Source: Dimargaris cristalligena (taxonomy: Eukaryota; Kickxellomycota; Dimargaritomycetes; Dimargaritales; Dimargaritaceae). Taken from it: 64,000 bases of DNA. The stretch is from contig JANBQC010000015.1 in the NCBI GenBank assembly GCA_027576995.1, positions 1 through 64,000 of the forward strand, written 5' to 3'. A program made the position numbers and the translations under genes. The notes below the pieces were generated by a model that was not told the DNA's origin, did not search any database, and was given only the letters and a program-made list of their open reading frames with translations. Shown here piece by piece: positions 1 to 11,060 of this stretch (the first letter of the stretch is position 1; each line of letters begins with the position of its first letter).

Positions 1-212
1 AATTTATAATCCCCGAGTTTTAGTATAAATACTCGGTGGAATATCTTATCAATAAACACAACTTTTTAGTCGAGGCTGAAGAATTCACCAGATAGCACTT
101 CTGCGGAAGTTTGATTTTGTTTTAGTTATTTTCGAGTACCCGAGGGTATTATTTCTATTATATTTATATTTTATTACTATTTACATTGCCCAACATCGTA
201 ACAATACAAGAT

Positions 213-287
213 GCCTTATTAGCTCAGTTGGTTTAGAGCGTCGTGCTAATAACGCGAAGGTCACAGGTTCGATCCCTGTATGAGGCA
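213..287 (+). tRNA. tRNA-Ile(AAU): tRNA-Ile (anticodon AAU)
   Basis: Complete cloverleaf read by eye. The 7-bp acceptor stem pairs GCCTTAT with ATGAGGC (one G-U). The D stem is GCTC/GAGC, the anticodon stem TCGTG/CGCGA encloses loop CTAATAA with anticodon AAT, and the T arm is ACAGG-TTCGATC-CCTGT. The discriminator is A at 287. CCA is not encoded and there is no intron. The A34 would be deaminated to inosine to read AUU/AUC/AUA Ile codons. Confidence 0.96.
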
Positions 288-290
288 AAC

Positions 291-297
291 TTTTTTT
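291..297 (+). terminator. RNA polymerase III T-run terminator
   Basis: A run of seven T begins 4 nt after the tRNA discriminator, with a second T-run a few bases later. This is the standard Pol III stop signal. Confidence 0.85.
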
Positions 298-2042
298 GAT
301 TTTTTTTAGACACCACAGTGCCGGGCTTACATATTTTTATTTTTCTAGAAGTTTGCGGGGGAACGGTTGTTGCTCTTAGGTAAATTAGTTTTCGACTGAC
401 TGTGTATAGAAGAAGTTCAACGAGGCTTTATAACGAAAAAAACCTGGTAGAATTAGGCAACTGTCCCTGGTTTAGAATGAATCACCACCCCACATTATAC
501 CATACATAAACCAGGCTGGATGTCACCCCTATTTACTATTTCCGCGATTTAGAAGAGGCAGTTCAGTAAAATACGCTGGTCATTAGATTAGAACGTTGGC
601 CAACTAAGTTTTGCAAACTATTATATGAGCCTATGGTAGTTCATTAACAAAGCACTATTGTCTTGCGATTGCTATTGTCCTCTCGACTATCTTCCAATTG
701 ACAAGTATACCTGATTTGGCTTACGGCATCGGAATTTCAAAACTATCTCTCTGACATGATGATAATCATTTTGTTATAATGTACCTTTTATACTTCTTCT
801 TTGACGGACGCATCTATAATTCATGCCTACACAATACCATCTGGCGTAACTTTATTTTTAGACCAAATGGGGCCGTTGGGGCTCCTAGCTTAGGATATGA
901 ACTATTGCCCATCGACTTTAGGTACTGGCACCTAATTACGTTTATTGCAAGAAAAGTGATAAATTGGCACTACATGCTCACGGTGAGCTAACTTACCGCT
1001 GCCTTTAAAACAGGACATTGCCAGCCTGGGTATTTGCACTATTAGTAGACGTGCCTGGAACCAACAAAGGTATTGCACAATAACTCAGCCACGCTCCGAG
1101 TATAAGAAGTGAATATACTTGGCATTCTCTTGTTAAGAGTCGCATGTGTATGACGGTGTTGGTCTAAATTCGGATAATTAGTGGGATTAGAGACATGACC
1201 GTTTCCGATTGTCTAGTATGTTGCCTGCAGTAGCCAGCACCCGGGACAAAAATCAATGCATGCCAAAGTTTTAGGCATTACGGGAACTCGTAAGGAACGA
1301 GCAGTAGTAAACCCACTTGAACAAGATTCTAGCCCCCATTAGTATTCTAACTGACCAGCCCTCCCTGGCTATCGCTTTCCGACGACAGTGGCGATTTTAG
1401 TATGGGTATACTCAGCGGAACTTTGTATAATCCAAAAAGAAATTGCCAGGTATAATGCCTAGTAACAAGAACAAATAGGATGGACTTGGTGTTTAAACAA
1501 TGGGCCAGTCGTTTCCATGTTGGTAAGCCAATAGTTGTAATATCCGTTTCTTCTGCGGGACCTTCACCCTTGAGTGGAGCCCCTGGCTAACTAACAATAA
1601 AAGGTCGGAATGGAGATCATCAATAATATCACACTCCCCTTTCCCATGAAACCTATTGTCCGCCAACTACACTATATAGGGAATGACTAGACTACTTTTG
1701 CCTTATTCCGTGCTTACCAATATTCCCTGGGCCATACGGCTGTACGATCCCGTCTTAATGGGCTGGGTATTGTGCCTAGGGCTCTCTGTTTCGTAACCGG
1801 AACGGATCTGTAAATGGTATAAATGGGCAACCCTTCGCAGCCCCAGTTTACCAACTTATTGTTTTCATCCTGCACTGTTGCATTGTATTTAGTACGAGGT
1901 TTTCCAGCATCAAACACAATCAGAAAAGTCATTTTTCACTTTGGCCTTGCTTTATATTGCGTAATCCCCCTTTTTGAACCAATCCCAGGAACCTCCGATA
2001 TACGTAACCCTCCTTCCCCTTCGCCCCTCCCCTTGCTTAATC
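298..2042. other. intergenic, no gene seen
   Basis: Between the tRNA and the protease gene only short open frames with no recognisable protein character occur. The last ~220 bases form the probable promoter and leader of the protease gene and become C/T-rich just before its start codon. Confidence 0.6.
1818..1824 (+). promoter_or_regulatory. possible TATA box of protease gene
   Basis: TATAAAT about 220 bases upstream of the protease ATG. The assignment rests on position and sequence only. Confidence 0.35.
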
Positions 2043-2984
2043 ATGTACTTGCGCGTCATTTCCCTCACCTCGGCCGCTCTCTGGGCCAGTTCAGTGCTGC
2101 TCATCAACACCCCTACGTATGCGGCCCCGGCTACCCCATCCGCCCAGCTGGCCCCCCGGGTATTCTCTGGTGACCAACCTCAGGTGACCGCCGCCGACGT
2201 TACCCGTGTCTACGGTGGCCAGGCAGCCACCAGCAATTACCCCTTCCTGGCCCGGTTGGTGTATAATGGTGCCAAAAGCACCCTTTGTTCCGGTAGTGTT
2301 TTGAGCAACGAATGGATTATGACCGCCGCGCACTGTGTAGTCGACTGTCCTGACTCGTTCGACTCCCTCAAACTGTGCAGCATTAACAAAGCCGGCCTTA
2401 CCCATGTCACCATCGGCACGGCGGACCCTCGCACCGTGACAAATTACAACATCTCCCAAGTTGTTGCCCACCCTGACTACTATATGGAAGACGTGCCGGT
2501 GAACGACATCGCCCTCATTAAACTGGAAACGCCTCTCGTCTACTCGGCCAAGATTCAACCCATCAAGATCTACACGGGCACAATCAAGGACAACGACTCC
2601 TCGCGCGTCATTGGTTGGGGCAAGACTCAGGAGAATCAAAAGTCGGCCAACCCCGCGCCGTATGAGGTGGATCTAGCCTTGTCCAATGATCGCGAGGCCT
2701 GCGACCTCATCGATGGACTGGACTTTAAGGATTCCAACGGTCCCTACATTTGTTCGGCCAAGAACGACTTCAAGGGAACTTGCCAGGGTGACTCGGGCGG
2801 CCCACTTCTGGGACTGTACATGAGCAACTGGGTCCAATTGGGCATCACCAGCTTCGGCACCAACCCCGGCGACAAGATTTCCTGCGATAGCGGGGACAAA
2901 ACCTCGTTCTTCACCCACGTTAGCCCACATCTGGACTTTTTGACCAAGACGACGGGCCTCAGCAAAAAGGACATTTCCGTGTAA
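2043..2984 (+). CDS. secreted chymotrypsin-fold (S1) serine protease
   Basis: A 313-residue preproprotein in one exon. ATG 2043 is chosen because it opens a good signal peptide (residues 1 to about 27, ending TYAA); the frame upstream has no ATG. A short propeptide ends at R55, followed by VYGG, the equivalent of the IVGG activation site. The catalytic triad is complete: His97 in TAAHC, Asp155 in NDIAL and Ser251 in GDSGGP. The C82/C98 pair matches the His-loop disulfide. The protein should be exported and activated by proteolysis. The specificity pocket is unusual: the residue equivalent to trypsin Asp189 is Gly245 (sequence GTCQGDSGG), and the position-226 equivalent appears to be Ser, so Lys/Arg cleavage cannot be assumed. 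The family is common in secretomes of mycoparasitic and insect-associated fungi. Active-site and fold assignment are secure; substrate is unknown. Confidence 0.95.
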   Translation: MYLRVISLTSAALWASSVLLINTPTYAAPATPSAQLAPRVFSGDQPQVTAADVTRVYGGQAATSNYPFLARLVYNGAKSTLCSGSVLSNEWIMTAAHCVVDCPDSFDSLKLCSINKAGLTHVTIGTADPRTVTNYNISQVVAHPDYYMEDVPVNDIALIKLETPLVYSAKIQPIKIYTGTIKDNDSSRVIGWGKTQENQKSANPAPYEVDLALSNDREACDLIDGLDFKDSNGPYICSAKNDFKGTCQGDSGGPLLGLYMSNWVQLGITSFGTNPGDKISCDSGDKTSFFTHVSPHLDFLTKTTGLSKKDISV

Positions 2985-4137
<1,153 letters not shown>

Positions 4138-4639
4138 GCAGTAATTGGCAAAGTTGGGCCGCCACCAAATCGAAAGACACTCCCCGACGTTCCAGTTAAT
4201 ATTTTCTTCGGAGGTCTGTGTTTCTGGGTTTGATGGGCCTAGCCGCTCATTAAGGCAATTCTTCAGGCCCTCAATCTCGTCTTGGCCGGGCTTGAGGACG
4301 CCCCCGGGCAGTCGGAAACAGGATGCGTTGGTTTGGAACATCAATACGTGGGGATGGTGGTCCTCGTAGACCAGGAAGATGGCTTCAACTGACCGACGCA
4401 TGCCATTTTCTTCATAGTAGCTCTTCAGCTTGCTGATACGCTCCGATGTGCTGTTTTCATAGATCTGTTGGGCCTCTTTCGAGTTTTGGGGGTAGTTAGC
4501 TGGTCGGATTTAAATGACATACGGAATCATACGGGCGAGGGTTAGCGGCGGAGCATTAAACTTATCAGTCGGCATAACAGATATTTACAGCATACCTGTG
4601 GGTAGCAGTATAGTAAAATTTGGTATTAAGGAACTTACA
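4138..4639 (-). CDS. NUDT21: CFIm25/NUDT21-like 3'-end processing factor, partial
   Basis: A 362-nt exon (4138-4499) encodes about 120 residues that match the core of the 25-kDa cleavage factor Im subunit: a NY...SKE lead-in, an Arg aligning with human Arg63, GMRRSVEAI, a degenerate Nudix box beginning LPGGVLKPG, and WWRPNF. In this family the Nudix fold binds UGUA in pre-mRNA and does not hydrolyse nucleotides. The exon has a clear donor (TGC then GTAAGT, 4137). Its acceptor AG at 4501-4500 follows a 139-nt intron whose donor GTAAGTT is at 4638. Joining these gives YPSSNY, matching the family's YPLTNY. The exon before that is very short (perhaps 11 nt) and its start is unresolved. The C-terminal ~75 residues were not found, so this is either a truncated gene or one with poorly visible exons. 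Confidence 0.8.
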
Positions 4640-5660
4640 GCTTGGGTACCTGGGGTGTGTAATGGGACAGGGGGATCAGGTCACCGTAGCATGAGCGAAG
4701 GGTGAGGCAAATTAGATATAAAACAATAGGGAATAGGTAAGAGCGGGTCCAACAGGGAGGCATAACCTCATGAAGGCTTTGGGCGAAGCCCTGGGTAATA
4801 TCGGACACGGAATGGTTTGGAAATGCAGCGACCGATGCGGTTTTACGACGGGGTTAAAGCCACCTACAAGTTAATGCTCGTCATGGGGAATGAATCCTCG
4901 GATGGTGGAGGTACTGAAAAGGCGGTAGAGAAGAAGAAAGTAACGGAATGGGCAAGGAGGACCGAAAAGCGAAAAGGGTATACTGAAATGGCAGTGGACA
5001 AAGGGATAGAGGGGATTAACATTATTTGTAGAGCCCCCCCCCTCTGATGAGCCGTATGCTTCAAGAAAAATGGACGGGGGTTGGTTGCCTTCCAAATCTT
5101 GCTTAGTGGCTAACAAAAAGGCGGGTGAACTTGCCCAGTCAATGCTGCATGACATAACCAGTGGGCTTTACAGTGAGTTTAAACTTACTACGCCCAAGCC
5201 AAGGTGTTCCTACCCTTCTATATATGCCTCAAAATCGTATAGCCATCTCCTTAATAAAACACCTACGCCCATGCCCTAGGCCAATTTCATCAACCACCGA
5301 ACTCTCCAGCTCATTTCCTTCATTAGGAATTGATATAAATTTGATAAAACAACTGTATTTTTGCACGAAATGCCCTTTCATATAAAATGAAAAACAACCC
5401 AAATGGCGGTTGATCTAGCCATACCTCTAGTATACAGGACATGGTGGGTGGATGTTGCATAATAAACAAGGGAATAGCAATTCAGCCACGTCAAGAGGGT
5501 TTCGAATCGCCACTAGGCCAGGTTATTATCACAGAAGAAAAAAGGGAGAAAAAGAACCAAGTGAAAATAAAAACCCCTCATGAGCGAAGGACTAGTGAGG
5601 GGGAACAACCACGCATTTATTAGCGAGGGCTTTCCGGCCCCCGTGCGCCTGGCATAATGC
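4640..5660. other. spacer between CFIm25 and eIF2-alpha
   Basis: It should contain the first coding exon of the CFIm25 gene (minus strand) and the eIF2-alpha 3' flank. No start exon could be fixed. Nothing else is recognisable. Confidence 0.5.
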
Positions 5661-6873
5661 TTATTCCTCGTCGGTGTTGTCGTCGTCACCGGAAATTTCG
5701 GCGTTCTCGCGTTCGACACGGGCCATGAGGTCAGCCAGCTCCTTCTCCTCGGATTCACTGACAGCCTTGGGCTTCATGATGACGGTCAAGGTACCTTGAT
5801 TGGCCACGATGGTCTGTTCAATGGTGGAGATGGCAGTCTCCAGAGTCTCGAGGGCCTGGACCTTGTTCAGAGAATTGGTGGTCATGACGTACATGGGAGG
5901 GGCCACCAGCCGGATCTTGATGGGCACCTCCTCGGTAGAGCAGGCCTCGCCCGCCCGGAGGGCCTTCTTAACGGCCTCGATGCCCTGGTAGCCAAAGCAG
6001 CTCACTTCAATATCGGCACGGATTTTAACGGGTTGGGGGGTCAAGCGGCGACGGATATTAATGAAAAGCTCCTCACGCACGTCGTCGGGGAATTCCAGAC
6101 CTTCGAAAACCTTTTCGGGCTCACTATTAAAAAGTATAAAGTCGAGGTAAAGGGGGTGGTCAGAAGGAGTAGAAAAAACACGCTAGCAGGGTGGCCAAAG
6201 TGACGCCGGTAACCGGCCAAAGACAGCCGTACTTTACAGGACGGGGATATATGCATTGGCGGGCAGTGTACTTACGAGATGGCTAGCTTGAAGGCATCAT
6301 AGGCATGTCCGTATTTCTTATACAGAGGCCAGCCGATGGTCTTGTAAAGATCCTCGACTTCCATGTCCTTCTTTTTGGCGACATGGGTCAGAATGCTGTG
6401 AACGGCCTTGGACTTGTTGTACTTCTCGTCGCACTTGGCCACTTCCTCGGGGGACACACGGCGCTTCGACAAATCAATATAGCCTTATTATACGAGCGAA
6501 ATCGGCAAGGGGAAGATACGTGGAAGGTAACCCGGGATACAGATGCATTAGATATGGGTCTTGGCGAGTACATACACTTATAATTTGATATATAGTAAAG
6601 GCATACTGAGGATTAAAACCAGGATAACTTACCCTTTTCCTTGTCCACCCGGAGTACTACCACGACCTCACGCTTGCCCACGCGGATAATTTTCTGGACA
6701 CTACGGATGCGTCGCCGGGAAAGTTCGGAAAGAAGAATCATACCCTCGATGTTTCCGTACTCCTCCAACTGGACGTAGGCACCCATGTCGGCGATCTGGC
6801 GGACCTTGACCATGACGAGGTCGTCGACCTCGGGGAACCGGGCTTCGTAGAAACGGCAATCACTGGAGCTCAT
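5661..6873 (-). CDS. SUI2: translation initiation factor eIF2-alpha
   Basis: Three exons on the minus strand, 6873-6633, 6483-6276 and 6123-5661, give 303 residues, close to yeast Sui2. Introns are 149 and 152 nt with donors GTAAGTT and GTAAGTA and acceptors AAG and TAG; both junctions restore family sequence (K-G-Y-I-D-L-S and A-I-S-E-P-E-K). The N-terminal S1-type OB domain includes [11 protein letters not shown], with Ser52 as the conserved stress-kinase phosphorylation site (Ser51 by the usual numbering). An alpha-helical domain and a C-terminal alpha-beta domain follow, ending in an acidic tail. The product is the regulatory subunit of the eIF2-GTP-Met-tRNAi ternary complex; phosphorylation by Gcn2-type kinases would inhibit eIF2B. 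The sequence appears fully functional. Confidence 0.97.
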
Positions 6874-9800
6874 GGTGGATATATACTAAAGGGGGAAATT
6901 TCGTAGGAAAAGTGGTAAAATAACGGCGAAGGCGATTAGCGAAAGGGCCCGGGTCGGAGATGTGAATGTATATGGCCGGAAACTAGCTGTCAACCACCAA
7001 TGAACTAGACCCCACTATACAGTGAATGAGATCGAAAAATTAAACTAAAAAATAGGGAATATGGCCGCCCTTCGAAAAGCTGGGTAAAGGTAGCGGGGAC
7101 TGGAATAAAGACGATGGAGACGGCGGCAACACTTACAGCAATGGGGCGAGATCAAAAACGAGATAATCAAGCGGGAAGAAAGGAATGCTTTAAAAAACTG
7201 AGATGCAAAGGCGATGAGTCAAGCGCTGACCAAGAAGTGGAGTGAACGTAGTACTCGGCTTAGGTAGATCTATTGGGTTTGCTTGATGGGAATTCCAGGC
7301 CTTGTTCTCTCCTACTCGAGCTGGTCTCCCTCCATCAGCACCACAGGCTTCGAAGATCTTCCCACTGCGCCGTATTCAATTCACCTACAAATAGTCGTTT
7401 CTCCTTCCGACCAACTCCCCCTACTCCCTGGGATGGCTATTTATCTCACTCACAATACCTGTCAAGGCGACGACGAGACTTGACTCAAGTTTATCTATAA
7501 TTCTGAACCCAGCCCACCTATACCTAGAACCCCCCCACATCCGCACACCTTATATTCAATATAGCGTAATTGTATAGCCCACCAGCCAATACCCCCCAGG
7601 AAGTGAAAAAATACCTGATTCATCTATTTTAAGGGGGTCACGTGGGATTCTGGGTGATAAGCTGTGCTGTTCTGTTCTGGTGGACTGCAGGTACGTGGAA
7701 CATGATCCTTGTTGTGGTCATGGGTTCTGTTGACTGAAGAAATATCATCGATTCACATTAACACCCATCATGTAAATATTAAAAACGGTCATCTCCAGCA
7801 CCGATGCGGAGACTGCACATTGGTGGAGGTTGCCTCCCTATTCTAGCAACTGCCCGTCTGGGCTTCAGGTTAGTAGACATGCTATACCACAGGCATAATC
7901 AAATGACAGGGACGACTCTACTCTACTCTGACTAAGTGGAGGAGTGGGCCCACGTACAGCCTTATACTGCAAATCTCAGAAACCTGCAGTCCGTAACCTC
8001 GGAGCGCGGGAAAGTGAGCAGCAGCTTGGGATAACCTACTGATTCTAATCATCTAATCCGTCACCAGCACCCCCATCCGTAAAGACCGGATTGGCTGGGC
8101 GTATTAGCAGTCCCTTATCGGTTTGATCAATAGGGTGGGATGGCTCAGCTGTTCTGCTGGCGGGGTTGATGCTGGCGATAGCGTCCGATCCAGCGGCGTG
8201 TAGCAGTGAGAAAGTACAGGGGCTGGAAAGACCAATAGTACGACAGGAAGGGACTCGAGAACGGCCTGCCAGTGCCTTGCTTCCATAATAGAATTGCGGG
8301 TAGAGGGAAGGAATGGTTCCATGACAAGTGACGTAGCTCTAGGGCAGACTAGCTACGCCAAGCCCCAAATTGGGCAGTACACAGTGGGCATTCTGCCTTT
8401 CAAGCATAATGGGCTTATCGCGATGTCCAATCAATGAACATCAAATACAGGGTCTGAAAATTGTGGTTGATGCGGGAAGTAGTACTAGTGATTTAACTGC
8501 GCGTATGGTAATCAATAATATGGTCTAACCATCCACCGGTGTTGGTTGGGGTACTGCCAATTGGTGGCCACAAAACCTAGTTATATCGGTTGTGCAACCC
8601 AAGCCCAAAAGTGGCTGGGAAGCACCGTGAGGAGGGGGGAGTGCGCTATTGTTTCAGATTTGGGTGGAGCGGTTAGAGGGTTACTACCGTCACAGTGGGC
8701 GAGAACGGACATTTAAATCCGGCGAGTCGCGACTTGCGAATAGCGGGGTAAAAGTGCAACTGATAAGTCGGTCCATGGGATAATGCCGATTTGGCTCAAA
8801 GCTATAGGGGGGGACTTTGCAGCCGATTGATTCGTAGTGTATCAGCAAGCCATCGAGCGCATAATGCCCAGAAACTCTTCAGGGTGCATTGAATCGTTTG
8901 GCAATCCCTGTTTTAACTTACCGTAAACCATGCAAGTGCAGGTTTGTTGGGAACACTTATACTAAGGGATGCTAGGTCGACGGGTGGGGAAATGGGGGCT
9001 TTGGGTTGGGGAAAGTCACCCCAAGGCGTCGAAAAGCGGATAGATGGGGAAGCTGGTTGCACACGAGACGGTTATCATTTAATCGAAAGCGTACAAGAAA
9101 TGAATGGGCACTAAGGTCCCTGACGAAGGAAGGAAAAATGGAGGAAATATATACCATGTCCATTGGGAAAAGGCCCGGCGTGCGCGGCATTAGTGGTAAT
9201 GGATGCTTCTCACCATTCCCGCCATGAACACGGCGCAACTACCGTTTGGTCTGGTCCGGGTTCCTGCCCCGTCTATTCCTCCCACTCGTGTGCGTTCGCT
9301 TGGCTGGAGGTCAACAGCGTAGGGCCGAGCCACTGCTGTCACATGGGGTAGACCTTAGCATACACCAAGTAAGTCACTTTGGCTGAGACTCCCACCGGGT
9401 GTGTGTGTATGCGTTGGGCTCTGGTTGTTATATAATAGATCCCCTCCGCCACTTATCCGAGTCCATGGTGCATTAACTCCCTTCTTTGGCTTATCTTCGA
9501 ACCTCCCCCCTACTATTACATCTTTATTTTTAGCTAGCTTTACCAACTTGCGTTTCTTGGGGCGCTTACTGTAGGCCCATTGTAATTCCCCCCTTGTATT
9601 TCAATTCCCGTGGCATGGTGATATAGTTAGTTTCGCTTTTCTCTACCATTATTTGACCTATCCCTTTCGCTTCCGGTGTTCCCGCTTTTTATCCTGGCTG
9701 TCGACTTAGACAGACAGTGACGAACCACGCTATCCCACCCAGAATCTCGTTTTCGTTATTCCACCCGTTTTCAAATCTGCACCCATTGCTCCCCTTGGTA

Positions 9801-11060
9801 AGCACACACCTATTTTGACTAAATTATACCAACTGCCGCTATATTCCGGACCACTCCCTCCGCCATGGCTAACCGCCGGAATTTACCGGAAACGAGGGCG
9901 GTACAGGCCTACTTCGGTATAGTGAGGCCCCTGGTTGTACCAGTCGAGCTTAGGAATCCCGGCTTGTAGAGGGGGAGTGGCTGAGGTAAAATAGCCAGAC
10001 TGTTGTGTATCGCAGCCAACCACTCAGCACCCCGCCCCCTTGCCTCACTACCACTGCTTGCAAAATGACCTGTATACCAACTGTACGGCACCTTGCATTA
10101 ATAAAATTCACGCCGGACCAAACCGGTCCCGAGAAGGTGCTGTTGGAAATGAACAGCGACGATTGGGTCTCTACCCAAGTGGGTTGGGAGGGGGGAGAAG
10201 TGTATTTGTCTAGTTCATTGCTGAAATGCCTGGCAAACAGTCGCACATATCGTTGACTCGCCCTATTCCTCCGTACGTGTCATTTATCCGAATGAGCAGG
10301 GGAGTAGGTTCGATAATACGGTGCCTATTGCACTAACGAGTCGTTCGGAAATGACTAGGCGGAACCCCTCACCCACCACCCACACTGGCCTTACCATTAA
10401 GTGAATCCTTGCCCCTCCTATTTTAGGTGCACCATGGCCTATCGGCTAAATACCCATCTGGGGATTAAACCACAGCTGGTCAGCGAGCCACACCAATGGT
10501 GATAATTCCTGATTTGGTTTCAACCCTCAGGCGGGGGTCACCCTGTTCTATCTGAGACCCTATTGCTAAACCCGTTCCATGCATCCCCCTGTATATTCTC
10601 CCCCACCCTCTTTTAACTAAATTACTACCACCATCGGACCCCACACTATCCCCAAATTTACCCTTCTGGATATTCCGGTGAAATCGGCGGTGTTCGTGCT
10701 CTGTAGCTTTTCGCCTTGCTGTTTCGTCTTCCCTTTCGCTCAGTCGCTTCTTTATCCGACTCAACCGAGCCCCCACTGGACTGGTGCCCTGCGACTCGTA
10801 TTAACCTAGCCCGTACATACTAACGAAGCCCAAGCCTGACTTGCCTGACCACCCCGTCTTCCTTGTATTTATCCTATAGTTTCTCACATTTCCAAAGCCA
10901 TAGTGCAGTAATTGAACGGACTCCCTTACGACCCGTACCTGTTTCCCGTTTTAGTTGCACCCCCTATTCATTAAGCCATCGGCTACTCTAGCTTGCCCAT
11001 CTTCTAAGTTCCCCCCGCTGACTTGGCCCATCTTCCATTGGCAACTTATTCCAGCCCGAC
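6874..11060. other. 4.2-kb gene-poor spacer, pyrimidine-rich on + from ~9.2 kb
   Basis: The first few hundred bases are the eIF2-alpha promoter (minus). From about 9.2 kb to 11,060 the plus strand is strongly C/T-biased, as upstream of other plus-strand genes here, so it is probably TPS2 promoter/leader. A short minus-strand frame near 8925-8855 looks protein-like but I could not connect it to other exons. No complete gene is supported. Confidence 0.55.

Noticed and set aside
5796..6203. 135-codon plus-strand frame over eIF2-alpha
   Set aside because: Antisense shadow of the third eIF2-alpha exon.
8855..8925. Protein-like minus-strand fragment ending MRSMAC and a stop
   Set aside because: It might be a terminal exon, but no partner exon with compatible splice sites could be identified.
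10360..10970. CCCCT stress-response element cores upstream of TPS2
   Set aside because: Several are present, but the region is so C-rich that they are expected by chance.
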